NCBI GenBank assembly: GCA_937928795.1
Contig: CALFWB010000015.1
Coordinates: forward strand, 1 to 45,032
Direction: 5' to 3'
DNA: 45,032 nucleotides
Source of the DNA: an uncultured Anaerolineales bacterium
GTDB lineage: Bacteria > Chloroflexota > Anaerolineae > Anaerolineales > UBA4823
In this document: one piece after another, positions 25,258 to 33,527 of the stretch
Layout of the letters: each line of letters begins with the position of its first letter
Position numbering within the stretch: position 1 is the stretch's first letter
Program-made: the position numbers and the translations under genes
Notes under the pieces: generated by a model
Database searches by the model: none
Told to the model about the DNA's origin: nothing
Seen by the model: only the letters and a program-made list of their open reading frames with translations

Positions 25258-25350
25258 CCCTGCGCCAATTGGTACGCAGGGAAGGAGAGATATGCCCAAA
25301 CAGGGCTATATCAGCCCAATCTTACCAATTGGCTGGGAACTTGAGGCATA
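25258..25350 (-). promoter_or_regulatory. Candidate structured leader of the anion transporter operon
   Basis: Upstream of the permease start, read here on the plus strand, CCCTGCG/CGCAGGG (25258-25264, 25275-25281) form one stem. TATGCC/GGCATA (25291-25296, 25345-25350) enclose a module in which GCCC/GGGC, GGGCT/AGCCC and CAGCCCAAT/ATTGGCTG compete for the same bases. CCAATTGG occurs twice. Mutually exclusive stems suggest a switching leader (riboswitch or attenuator). No known class recognised. The rest of 25237-25441 holds no gene. Confidence 0.4.
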
Positions 25351-25441
25351 CTATGGTCCGGGTCGGATAGCAAAGATAGATCCATGAGCGAGACAAATAT
25401 ACTCCCGCAAACGAGCATTTGTCAAGTGCGATTAGTAAAAG

Positions 25442-25519
25442 GTGTGCACTGAAAAGTTGTTGGCAACATTGCTTTGTAGGACAACTCAATGAGTTGTCCT
25501 ACAACTTTTGCGTGGACAC
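25442..25519 (-). mobile_element. 78-bp MITE-like element, copy 3 (with 9-bp direct repeats)
   Basis: Same 78-bp unit in reverse orientation, with two substitutions against copy 2 (hairpin tip and one in a terminal repeat). Flanks are TAGTAAAAG (25433-25441) and TGGTAAAAG (25520-25528), a 9-bp direct repeat with one mismatch that abuts both ends. It lies between the fucose-isomerase-like gene and the anion transporter leader. Confidence 0.88.
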
Positions 25520-25590
25520 TGGTAAAAGTCAGCAATTCTAAGTTTACACATTTGTTGGTCTGGCAAGAAGGAACGGCTAGTGAGGAGTCA

Positions 25591-27027
25591 TTAACCGAGC
25601 CAGAGCAAGGGCACCCCTAACCATTCGCACAAAAGAGCAATCTCTCGCTCGTACTCTCCAAAAGTGACAGCAAAATGTTGCGTCGTGCCCACTTCAGCAC
25701 AACGACGCAAAAAAGATGAGACGCTGGTATCTAAACGCAAGATGAGATGCGGGTAGCCTTCTAGGCGAGGTGACCCGCCCAAGCTGCTGCCGCGTGCGGC
25801 GATTGCTTGCCAACCGCTTGGCGTGCAACGGATTTGTAACAGCGTCATTCTCCCTTTTTTGACGACAAATTGCAGATGCGCCCCTTCCGTAGCATCGCTT
25901 TGGGCAAATTCATAGTCATGCGAAATCGAGAGCGAGGTTGGTTCCGCCAATTGCGGGTTTTGCGGTCCCGCATGACCACCGATGATCAGGTTCTCGGCTT
26001 CATCCCACACCCAAAATTCAGCAAAGAAGACACCGTTGCCACTCAGGCGCTGCAGGATAAAGAGGGCTGTGGCAGCGCCTAAATCGCCCTCCAAGCCGAC
26101 ATGGATATTGCGCTCCCACAACAGCGGGGGATACAAGGCTGGGCGCAAACCAAAGCGCTGATGGGTTTCTTCGGCAATGTCATTGAAGGAGATCACATCG
26201 AGTTGACGTTCGATGGCTAAATGGGCTAAGCCGAGCGAAACCCGCGCTGCTTGCCTCAGAGTCTCCTCGGTAACCCCTCGGATCGGAAGGTTTTGATGCA
26301 GGTCATTGACATATTGCTCAACCTCTGTCTTGCTAAGCGCATCCACCGCCTTGGCGAGCTGATTTACTGAAAGAACCTCAACCGTTGGTCCCAATTCATG
26401 GAGCAGACGAAATTCATCAACAAAGGTGCTTTGCATTTGCTCGTTGCGATACGGCAAGAGGCCGAAGCGCGCCCGTCTTAAGCCTTGATAGACGCCGACA
26501 ACGCGGGCAAATAGAGCTAGTTCTGACAGCAGCCGTTCTTCCTCAGGCGAGCCATAGGTAAAAAAGAAGTCTCTGCCGAGGTTACGCAGCGTGCCGATCC
26601 CCTCAAACGTGCCCACCCAGCCTGAACCGCGCAGCACATCGAGGAAAGAGAGCGAGAGAGGCAATTTCTGCCACGGCTGAAAGCACCAAATCGCCAAAGG
26701 GCGCTTGCCTAGGGCTTCCAACAACGGCGCTAGGTAAAAATCTTCTGCCCACACCTGAAAAGCCAGAATGAGCCCGGCGATGGCGCTATTGCGCAACTCG
26801 CTACAGGCAGTGTTTAGGCTTTCTGTTGAGTTCACCACCCAAACGGGGCCCAGATTTATACGGCCTTGCAACGCCTCACGGATACGCCGGGCGTCCGCTT
26901 CTACGGCATCTCGCAGTGCGGGCAGGGCAACCACCGAGTCGAACCACTCTGCCCGCAGAAGCAATAGACCAATAGAAGGGTTAGAAGATGACGACGGATT
27001 GATCCGATCCATAACAAAGAACTGCAC
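25591..27027 (-). CDS. L-fucose/L-arabinose isomerase-like protein
   Basis: ~478 residues with the layout of the sugar isomerase (FucI/AraA-type) superfamily. An N-terminal alpha/beta region contains IGLLLLRAEWFD and AGLILAFQVWAEDFYLAPLLEAL. A central part reads RARFGLLPYRNEQMQSTFVDEFRLLHELG, and a C-terminal domain includes HVGLEGDLGAATALFILQRLSGNGVFFAEF and the family-like GGHAGP segment. It may isomerise or bind a sugar taken up by the adjacent ABC transporter. It follows the MalG-like permease by 35-36 bases and is probably the last gene of that operon. The start is GTG 27027 or ATG 27012; neither has a strong ribosome site. Confidence 0.7.
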   Translation of the reverse strand: MQFFVMDRINPSSSSNPSIGLLLLRAEWFDSVVALPALRDAVEADARRIREALQGRINLGPVWVVNSTESLNTACSELRNSAIAGLILAFQVWAEDFYLAPLLEALGKRPLAIWCFQPWQKLPLSLSFLDVLRGSGWVGTFEGIGTLRNLGRDFFFTYGSPEEERLLSELALFARVVGVYQGLRRARFGLLPYRNEQMQSTFVDEFRLLHELGPTVEVLSVNQLAKAVDALSKTEVEQYVNDLHQNLPIRGVTEETLRQAARVSLGLAHLAIERQLDVISFNDIAEETHQRFGLRPALYPPLLWERNIHVGLEGDLGAATALFILQRLSGNGVFFAEFWVWDEAENLIIGGHAGPQNPQLAEPTSLSISHDYEFAQSDATEGAHLQFVVKKGRMTLLQIRCTPSGWQAIAARGSSLGGSPRLEGYPHLILRLDTSVSSFLRRCAEVGTTQHFAVTFGEYEREIALLCEWLGVPLLWLG

Positions 27028-27062
27028 CGATCAGGGTTTGGGAGTTTGAAATCGTGTCCGAC

Positions 27063-27896
27063 TCATTTGATCGCCCCGCGCGACAGGCCGCGCACCAGAT
27101 AGCGCTGAGCAAGCAGAGCAAAGGCCAAAACCGGCACCAACACCATCGAACCAGAGGCGGCGATGCGCCCCCATAGGATGGCTTTGTTGGTCATAAAACT
27201 GGTGATGGTTACCGGCAAAGTGCGCGCTTCTCTTCCGGTTAAGATTACCGCATATAAAAATTCATTCCAACAATAGAGAAACGCCAAAATAGCAGTAGCT
27301 GCCAAGCCGGGCGCAACCAGTGGCAAGCTCACCCTAACCAATGCGCCTAAGCGCGTGCAACCGTCAATCATGGCTGCTTCCTCTAGCTCAATCGGGACAT
27401 CGTCAAAAAAGCCGATCATCATCCACAGAGCCAGTGGGATAGTAAAAGTCAAATAGGAGATGATCAACGCCCAACGGGTATCCAGCAATCTTAAGCCGTT
27501 GAACAAGACATAGAGCGGCACAATAATGGTGATCGGCGGCAGCATCTGCGGGATCAAGGCACTCATACGTAGCCAAAACGCGCCGCGAAAGCGAAAGCGC
27601 GAAAACCCATAAGCTGCCAAGCCGCCTAAAGAAAGAGCAATTGCCGTCGTGCTGAGCGCTACCACCAGACTGTTGACAAAGTACTTCTCAAACTGACCGC
27701 CGGCTAAGACTTCGCGGTAGTTCTGCAGCGTTGGCTTAAATATCCAGACCGGCGGCAGACTGAAGGTTAAGTTTGGTTCTTTGAACGAGGTCAAAAACAG
27801 ATAGACCAAAGGCGCCAACGAGAGGATCACCGCTAGGATAAGCAACATGTAGATGCCGAGGCGGCTTAGATAACGCAACAAGCGGTAGGGTGACAT
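27063..27896 (-). CDS. Carbohydrate ABC transporter permease (MalG type)
   Basis: ~277-residue inner-membrane permease of a CUT1-class sugar importer with six predicted helices. The EAA loop EAAMIDGCTRLGALVRVSLPL, which docks onto the ATPase, is clear, and LTSFKEPN near the N-terminus and the C-terminal RYLVRGLSRGAIK are typical of MalG relatives. I use ATG 27896, preceded by GGAG; a GTG at 27905 preceded by AGGAG is equally possible. It lies just after the MalF-like gene. No matching MsiK/MalK ATPase gene is in the operon, as is common where one ATPase serves many transporters. Confidence 0.92.
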   Translation of the reverse strand: MSPYRLLRYLSRLGIYMLLILAVILSLAPLVYLFLTSFKEPNLTFSLPPVWIFKPTLQNYREVLAGGQFEKYFVNSLVVALSTTAIALSLGGLAAYGFSRFRFRGAFWLRMSALIPQMLPPITIIVPLYVLFNGLRLLDTRWALIISYLTFTIPLALWMMIGFFDDVPIELEEAAMIDGCTRLGALVRVSLPLVAPGLAATAILAFLYCWNEFLYAVILTGREARTLPVTITSFMTNKAILWGRIAASGSMVLVPVLAFALLAQRYLVRGLSRGAIK

Positions 27897-27911
27897 TCTC
27901 TCCACCTTCTC

Positions 27912-28826
27912 CTAAAGGGTTTCGGATCGCCCGATGGCGCGCGCCATGACGCCGGCTAGGGCTAACATGATTACAATCATGACATACGAAGCCGCCGAAG
28001 CAAAGCCGAGATTAAAGGACTGAAACCCATAGCGGTAAATATAGATACTCACCGTTTCAGTCGCTCGCGCTGGACCTCCCGCTGTGAGCAAATAGACCAC
28101 ATCGAAGATGCGAAAGGTGTCGATCAACCGCCACAGCAGGGCAACCAAAATGGTTTGACGCAGCAAGGGCAAAGTGAGATAGAGAAAGGTCTGAACTGAG
28201 TTTGCCCCATCAATACGGGCGGCTTCAAAAGGTTCTTCAGGCAAAGATTGTAAGCCGGCCAATAGCATAAGAGCGACAAAGGAGGTGGTGTTCCAAACAT
28301 CCACCAAGATCACCGACCATAAGGCAACTTTCGGAGAACTCAGCCATTCCACCGAGGCAAAGCCTAGTTGATTAAGATAATAATTGAGAATGCCAAACTC
28401 GTAATTGAAAAGCAGACGCCAAGTTAAACCGATGACCACGTTGGTACACATCATCGGCAACAAGATAAAAGAGCGAATCAGCCCTTTGGCTTTGAGGTCA
28501 TGATTGAGCAAGAGGGCTAGCCCCATGCCCAGAATAAACTCGAAAAGGATTGCTAAAATGACAAAGGTAAAAGTAATGCGTAAGGAACTCCAAAACTCGG
28601 GGCTGCTGAAGAGTTGCTGATAATTTTCCAAACCAACAAACGGGATACCCTGTTTGAACGTTCGCAAGGTCCAGCGGTGAAAACTCAACCACAGCGAATA
28701 ACCCAAGGGATAGATCAGGATTACCACCATCACCACAAAGGAAGGGGCAATGTAAAAGGAGGGCTCGATCTGACGGATGAGGCGGCGGAAAGGAGCGGAT
28801 TGGGAGGGTTGTGAAACCGATGCCAT
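27912..28826 (-). CDS. Carbohydrate ABC transporter permease (MalF type)
   Basis: ~304-residue inner-membrane permease with six helices and the EAA loop EAARIDGANSVQTFLYLTLPL. The short periplasmic region after helix 1 (FHRWTLRTFKQGIPFVGLENY) is typical of CUT1 MalF-like proteins without the large E. coli insertion. The start is ATG 28826; an in-frame TTG at 28838 would add four residues. Neither has a strong ribosome site, which fits coupling or low expression behind the stem-loop at 28847-28880. Confidence 0.92.
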   Translation of the reverse strand: MASVSQPSQSAPFRRLIRQIEPSFYIAPSFVVMVVILIYPLGYSLWLSFHRWTLRTFKQGIPFVGLENYQQLFSSPEFWSSLRITFTFVILAILFEFILGMGLALLLNHDLKAKGLIRSFILLPMMCTNVVIGLTWRLLFNYEFGILNYYLNQLGFASVEWLSSPKVALWSVILVDVWNTTSFVALMLLAGLQSLPEEPFEAARIDGANSVQTFLYLTLPLLRQTILVALLWRLIDTFRIFDVVYLLTAGGPARATETVSIYIYRYGFQSFNLGFASAASYVMIVIMLALAGVMARAIGRSETL

Positions 28827-28846
28827 AGAAGGACGCAATTAGCCAA

Positions 28847-28880
28847 AGAGGTCTAACAGGTTTTATCCTGTTAGACCTCT
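28847..28880 (-). terminator. Intercistronic stem-loop between binding-protein and permease genes
   Basis: A perfect 14-bp stem AGAGGTCTAACAGG/CCTGTTAGACCTCT with a 6-base loop, lying 14 bases after the stop codon of the binding-protein gene and just before the MalF-like gene. Downstream (minus strand) there are only three T residues, so termination should be partial. It probably protects the 3' end of the binding-protein mRNA and lowers permease expression. Confidence 0.75.
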
Positions 28881-28894
28881 ATTGTAATAGAAAT

Positions 28895-30319
28895 TTACTT
28901 GAGGTATCCGCCGCTCTTGAGGATTTCCGTCAGCTTGGCAGCCATTTCATCGGCAGCGGTCTTGGGGTCTTTGACGCCAGTCACTGCAGCAACCACACCA
29001 TCTTGAACCACCGTCAACATCTCCGGCGAGACGGTCAAGACGGGGAAGAGAGCGCGGTAGGGCATTACTTCCGCCAAGAGGGCAAACTGGGGCACGGCTT
29101 CTACCACTTGAGGATCGGTTAGGGCTTCGATGTTGCTGGGGATGCCGCCATTCAACGCCCACATTGTGGCACCTTCTTTGCTGGTCAGCCATTCGATGAA
29201 CTTATAGGCCGCCTCTTGATTCTTGGCGCCGCTGGGAATCGCCCAACCCCATTGAGAACCGCCGGTCTTGCGCACCAGGCTACCATCGGCTTGACGTACA
29301 CCCGGCACTAAGGTGTAACCTAACAGCGGCTGTCCGTCTTTGCAGACCTTGGGGCTTTGGTTGCAATCGGTCAGCGTTTGCGTCGCAGCCATCCATTCGA
29401 TGCCCATGGCGGCTTTGCCTTCCTGTAAGGAAGTCAGAATCTCATTGTAGCCATAGTTGACCACATCCGGACTGACCACTTTATGCTTTTGCAGCAGGTC
29501 AGCGTAGAAAGTTAATGCCTGAATGCCGACCTCATTATTGATAATCGGATTGTAATTCTCATCCAGCACATCGCCGCCCATTCCAAAGAGGTAGAACATG
29601 AAATCCCACCAGGCTTCATCGCGCTTGGCACCGATGACCGTGCCGTAGATTTCCGGCGGGTTGTTCAGAGCTAGGGCTGCTTGGAGATATTCATCCCAGG
29701 TCTCGGGAACCTTCAAGCCTTTCTCCTCGAAGAGGTCTTTACGATACCACAACCAAGCGGTATCCCCTTCGGAGGGGAAAACATACAGTTTGCCGTCAAA
29801 GGTGAAGTATTCGAGGGTTTTACCATAAACGGCAAGGTCTAATCCGGGCATGGCGACATTAGGGTCTTCGATAAAGCTGGTCAGGTCTTTGAGGGCGCCT
29901 GCCTCGACCCAAGCAGGAATCCAATCAGAAGAGACATAAGCGACATCATAATCCGAACCGCCGCCAACGAAAGTAGTGGTCAGCTTATCATAGTAAGCTT
30001 CGCGGGCGATCTCTTCGACAATAACCTTGTTACCGGTTTTGGCTTCGTATTGAGCAGCCAACTTAACGAGGTTCTCGTATTCAGGGCTGCTCCAGCAGGC
30101 AACCACAATCGGTTCATAGGTTTTGCCAGCCGCTGCCTCCGTTTGGGCTGGCACTTCCGGTTGCGCCGGGGCTTCGGTTGCCATCGGTGCTTCCGTTTGC
30201 GCTGGAGCTTCGGTGGCGGCTGGGGGTGGCGGAGCTTGCGTGGGTTGAGGTGCGCACCCAACCAGCAACCCAATTAAAGCCAAAATTGAAATTAACCTAA
30301 ACATCAACCGTTCGTTCAT
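28895..30319 (-). CDS. Extracellular sugar-binding lipoprotein (ABC transporter, MalE-like)
   Basis: 474-residue solute-binding protein of family 1. The lipoprotein signal peptide ends in LIGLLVGC (lipobox, C22). A linker of ATEAPAQ-like repeats (~25-65) spaces it from the membrane. The mature part starts YEPIVVACWSSPEYENLVKLAAQYEAKTG, and Trp/Tyr-rich segments (DEYLQAALALNNP, GGSQWGWAIPSGAKNQEAAY with KFIEWL) are diagnostic for carbohydrate-binding members. The ATG at 30319 has GGAG 8-10 bases upstream and starts the signal peptide, whereas the longer frame adds a polar extension. First gene of the transporter operon; an operator-like palindrome lies 28 bases upstream. Confidence 0.93.
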   Translation of the reverse strand: MNERLMFRLISILALIGLLVGCAPQPTQAPPPPAATEAPAQTEAPMATEAPAQPEVPAQTEAAAGKTYEPIVVACWSSPEYENLVKLAAQYEAKTGNKVIVEEIAREAYYDKLTTTFVGGGSDYDVAYVSSDWIPAWVEAGALKDLTSFIEDPNVAMPGLDLAVYGKTLEYFTFDGKLYVFPSEGDTAWLWYRKDLFEEKGLKVPETWDEYLQAALALNNPPEIYGTVIGAKRDEAWWDFMFYLFGMGGDVLDENYNPIINNEVGIQALTFYADLLQKHKVVSPDVVNYGYNEILTSLQEGKAAMGIEWMAATQTLTDCNQSPKVCKDGQPLLGYTLVPGVRQADGSLVRKTGGSQWGWAIPSGAKNQEAAYKFIEWLTSKEGATMWALNGGIPSNIEALTDPQVVEAVPQFALLAEVMPYRALFPVLTVSPEMLTVVQDGVVAAVTGVKDPKTAADEMAAKLTEILKSGGYLK

Positions 30320-30346
30320 TTCTTCTTCTCCTTTCTCGTCTGGTGA

Positions 30347-30366
30347 AATTGAATACCAATTCAATT
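30347..30366. promoter_or_regulatory. Operator-like palindrome before the sugar transporter operon
   Basis: AATTGAAT-ACCA-ATTCAATT, perfect 8-bp arms with a 4-base spacer, ending 28 bases before the binding-protein start. Further upstream on the minus strand TGGTATAAC (about 30404-30412) is an extended -10 candidate, and GTCTAA/TTAGAC (30382-30400) is a second smaller inverted repeat. The ROK regulator nearby is a plausible binder. The remaining bases of 30367-30668 hold no convincing gene. Confidence 0.5.
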
Positions 30367-30668
30367 AGGGATATTTGGTTCGTCTAATAGATTTTTAGAC
30401 CGTTATACCACCTCCTTTCTAGGCACTCCGATAGGCGAATTTTGATCCGCAAACTTTGGGCAGATTTGGGTTTGGGCTTAGAATGTCTGATTCGATAAAG
30501 GCAAAGAGAAAACCTTGCATTTGCCCAAAACGACAAGAGTCCAAATTCAGGGCGACTCGTCCCAAAAAGATTGTCCGCAAAGTCAGTTGACCTTGACTGT
30601 AGGGTTAATAGGACAGGGATCAAACCTACCGTCATCCGTGTGATGCTGAGCAAGCTTTTCAAATTAAG

Positions 30669-31895
30669 TCATTTTAACTCATCCGCAAAGCGCTGGATTT
30701 TTCGAATCGCTTCAACAATGATCTGCATCTCTTCTTCACTGCCGAGCATGACCGGGTTGGGCAGCCAGACGGTTTGCCAAGCAGCTTTGAGGGTGTTGGG
30801 AAAGCCACTGCGCAAGAAGGGATGTTCAGCGCGTGCATGAGGTTCACCCAGGTGTTTGCGGTAAGCGCCGCTTTTGAAGAGGTCTAGCTCATGCAGGGGT
30901 GGATAGCTGGCTTGGGTGGGAATGCCCTCGGCGTTGAAAGCTGCGATGAACCGTTCGGTGGAGATGCCGGCAAAAGCCTGCGGATCGACATGGAAAATGT
31001 AGGCGTAATAGCCGTGGCGGGTTACACGCGGGTCAAGCTTTTGAGGGGTGATGCCTTCGATTTTTGGCAATTCGCGGTCGAGGAAGGCAGCGTTGCGCGA
31101 GCGAATGGCGGCTTGCTCATCTAGGCGTTTCAACTGCTGGCGTAAAACTGCGCCCTGCCACTCACTGAGACGATAGTTCGATCCATAGATGAAATGAGCG
31201 TAGAACCACTCTCCGGGCATGCGCCCACAATCATGCACCGAACGCGCCTTGCGCTCGAGATCGGGTGAATTGGTGATGATGATCCCGCCTTCGCCGGCTG
31301 TCATGAGCTTAGAAGCCTGAAAACTAAAGGTACCGATGTCGCCAATTGCCCCGATTTTATGCCCTTTCCACTCGGCACCGTGCGCATGGGAGCTATCTTC
31401 CACCAGATAGAGCCCATAGCGATGAGCCAGTTCCTGCAAAGCGTCCAAATCGGCGGGATGACCGCCAACATGCACGGCAATGATGGCTTTGGTGCGCGGC
31501 GTAATCGCTGCTTCCACTTGGGCAGGATCGAGGCAAAAGGTATCTGCGGTCACATCGACCAATACCGGCAATGCGCCGGTGAACAACACCGCGCTGGCTG
31601 TAGCTACAAAGGTGAAATCGGGCAGGATCACCTCGTCGCCGGCGCCAATTTCTAAGGCGCTCAGGGCAACTTCAAGCGCAGCCGTGCCGTTTGTCACGGC
31701 AATGCCAAACTTTGCCTGATGATAGGTGGCAAATTCCTGTTCAAACGCCAAGGTCTGTGTGCCGGGCGTGCGCCACCATACGCGGCTCTCTAAGACCTGA
31801 TTCAAGGCTTGGCGCTCGTTTTCATCGTAAACCGGCCAAGCCGGAAAAGGGGATTTCTTAAGCGGTTCACCACCGAGTAAAGCAAGCTGGGACAT
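30669..31895 (-). CDS. DegT/DnrJ/EryC1/StrS-family aminotransferase
   Basis: 408-residue PLP enzyme of the sugar aminotransferase family. The PLP lysine is K196 in FSFQASKLMTAGEGG; the pyridine-nitrogen Asp is D167 in YLVEDSSHAHGAEWKG; NGTAALEVAL (~69-78) binds the phosphate. Members transfer an amino group to keto-sugars or keto-inositols, and some act as dehydratases or regulators. It stands between the ROK regulator and the sugar transporter, all on one strand, which suggests work on the imported sugar or its amino derivative (inference). An AGGAG site 7 bases before the ATG supports the start. Confidence 0.9.
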   Translation of the reverse strand: MSQLALLGGEPLKKSPFPAWPVYDENERQALNQVLESRVWWRTPGTQTLAFEQEFATYHQAKFGIAVTNGTAALEVALSALEIGAGDEVILPDFTFVATASAVLFTGALPVLVDVTADTFCLDPAQVEAAITPRTKAIIAVHVGGHPADLDALQELAHRYGLYLVEDSSHAHGAEWKGHKIGAIGDIGTFSFQASKLMTAGEGGIIITNSPDLERKARSVHDCGRMPGEWFYAHFIYGSNYRLSEWQGAVLRQQLKRLDEQAAIRSRNAAFLDRELPKIEGITPQKLDPRVTRHGYYAYIFHVDPQAFAGISTERFIAAFNAEGIPTQASYPPLHELDLFKSGAYRKHLGEPHARAEHPFLRSGFPNTLKAAWQTVWLPNPVMLGSEEEMQIIVEAIRKIQRFADELK

Positions 31896-32128
31896 TTTCT
31901 GCTCCTTTTCGCAAGGATTCCCTACTCAAAAATCTTTGCCAAATCAAGCTGCCTGACTTGTTCTGTCGCAAGTGCATGAGGAATGTCATGAGCCAGAACC
32001 TGTTTACTCCAATCTCGGGCAATTCGAGCAAAACCGACCGATTTTCCACAACTTCTTCCAGTTATAAGAGAAGCGGAAAAGGAAGCGACCGAATTTTCGG
32101 CATAGTTTACCTGATCCTGCAGCGGCAA

Positions 32129-33340
32129 TTATCCTCCTTTTAGGGTAACATACTCAAAGGAGGTGTCTAAAACCAACATAATGGCACCCATTACCGCTGC
32201 CCGATAGCCCAGATCGGAAACAACCAACCGCACCGGAGCAGGTAAGCAGCCTTGCAGGCGACTTAAGATCGGCTCAACCAAAATGTCCGCCGAGCGAGAG
32301 ACACCGCCGCCCAACACGATCACCTCTGGGTCTAAAACCACACTGATCGCAGCAATGACCAGGGCAAGGTAATCCACCGTCTCATCAACAATGGATTGTG
32401 CCCAAGCTTCACCCTGGCGCGCCATGTCGAAGACCATTTCAGCCGTGAGAGTTTGGGTTTCAATCGGTAGATTGAGTGAGCGAATCAGTTCTTGGGCACG
32501 CCACACAACTCCGCTGCCCGAAGCCAAACTTTCCAGGGCGCCAAACTGATCATAGCGTTTGCCTAGGGCGTCTTTGCTCGGCAACAAATAGCCCACTTCG
32601 CCTGCCGATTGATGATAGCCACGGTAGATTCTGCGCTCTAACACGATGCCGCTGCCGATCCCCGTTCCCACCGCCAAGCAAACCAGACTGGAAGCCCCTT
32701 TCGCAACGCCAAAGCCATATTCCCCCAAAGCTGCTAGATTGACATCATTTTCCACCACCACCTGCAGTCCGAAGCGTTGGGCTAAAAGGTCCCGCAGGGG
32801 CAGATCACGCCAACCCAAGCTAGGCGCCCATGTGACGACCCCTTCTTCAAAGAGAGTGACTCCAGGGGCGCCGATGCCGATTCCGAGCACTTTTTGCCCT
32901 TCATTGCGGGGAACTTGGAGAAGCTCCTCGATCATCTCGATCGTTAGGTGCAAGTTCTCCTCTGGGCTGGAAGGAATTGAGGCGCGGTAGATCTCCGCAT
33001 GAACTGTTCCACACAGATCGGCGACAGTGCCGTACATTTTCGTGCCGCCGAGGTCAAGTCCGATAACGGCGTGCGAGGTGCCATTGAACGCCACCAAGGA
33101 ACGCGGTCGGCCACCGCTATACTGTTGCTCTTCTAAGCGTACCACGAGTTCCTGATGGGCAAGTTCTTCCAAGATGCGCATTACGGTTGGCAAACTGAGG
33201 TTCAAGCGAGTGGAGATTTCGGTAGGAGAAATGGGCGAGGCTTGACGCACCAGATCTAAGATACTAGAGCGGTTGAGGCGCCGCATGAGGGCAGCATTGC
33301 CGCTGTTGACCGAGGAGTGGGAATAAGAAGAGGGAAACAT
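32129..33340 (-). CDS. ROK-family transcriptional regulator (NagC/XylR type) lacking zinc motif
   Basis: 403 residues: an N-terminal winged helix-turn-helix (~22-65, ISPTEISTRLNLSLPTVMRILEELA) and a sugar-kinase-like ROK domain with DLGGTK (96-101), GIGIGAPGV and VENDVNLAALGE (D199). In ROK proteins a His plus three Cys (GH…CxCGxxGCxE) normally bind zinc. Here the region reads GYLLPSKDALGKRYDQFGAL followed by ES, so all four ligands are missing. It probably senses a sugar and controls the adjacent uptake operon. The AT-rich upstream region (33341-33420) holds a CTTAT/ATAAG inverted repeat. Confidence 0.9.
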   Translation of the reverse strand: MFPSSYSHSSVNSGNAALMRRLNRSSILDLVRQASPISPTEISTRLNLSLPTVMRILEELAHQELVVRLEEQQYSGGRPRSLVAFNGTSHAVIGLDLGGTKMYGTVADLCGTVHAEIYRASIPSSPEENLHLTIEMIEELLQVPRNEGQKVLGIGIGAPGVTLFEEGVVTWAPSLGWRDLPLRDLLAQRFGLQVVVENDVNLAALGEYGFGVAKGASSLVCLAVGTGIGSGIVLERRIYRGYHQSAGEVGYLLPSKDALGKRYDQFGALESLASGSGVVWRAQELIRSLNLPIETQTLTAEMVFDMARQGEAWAQSIVDETVDYLALVIAAISVVLDPEVIVLGGGVSRSADILVEPILSRLQGCLPAPVRLVVSDLGYRAAVMGAIMLVLDTSFEYVTLKGG

Positions 33341-33489
33341 TTCTGCTGCTTGGGGAACGATCTCTTGATTATTTCTTATCTTTAATAAGTATTTTACCTA
33401 GTTTCGCGGAAAAGTCAAGGTTGGCAGCAAAGGGGCAGAGGAGGTGATTCGAAATTTGCGGCTTTTGGTCATGAGGGCCAGATTGCTTT

Positions 33490-33520
33490 TTGTCATAAGC
33501 ACGCCAATATAGGGTAAAAT
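33490..33520 (+). promoter_or_regulatory. Candidate leaderless promoter of the Wzz-like gene
   Basis: TTGTCA (33490-33495) and TAAAAT (33515-33520) are 19 bases apart. The ATG at 33528 begins 8 bases after the -10 box, where transcription itself should start. No ribosome-binding site is present, so the mRNA may be leaderless. Confidence 0.5.
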
Positions 33521-33527
33521 CACCCTC

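Noticed and set aside
30384-30662. 92-codon open frame upstream of the sugar-binding-protein gene
   Set aside because: It overlaps the putative promoter and operator region, has no ribosome site and no recognisable domain.
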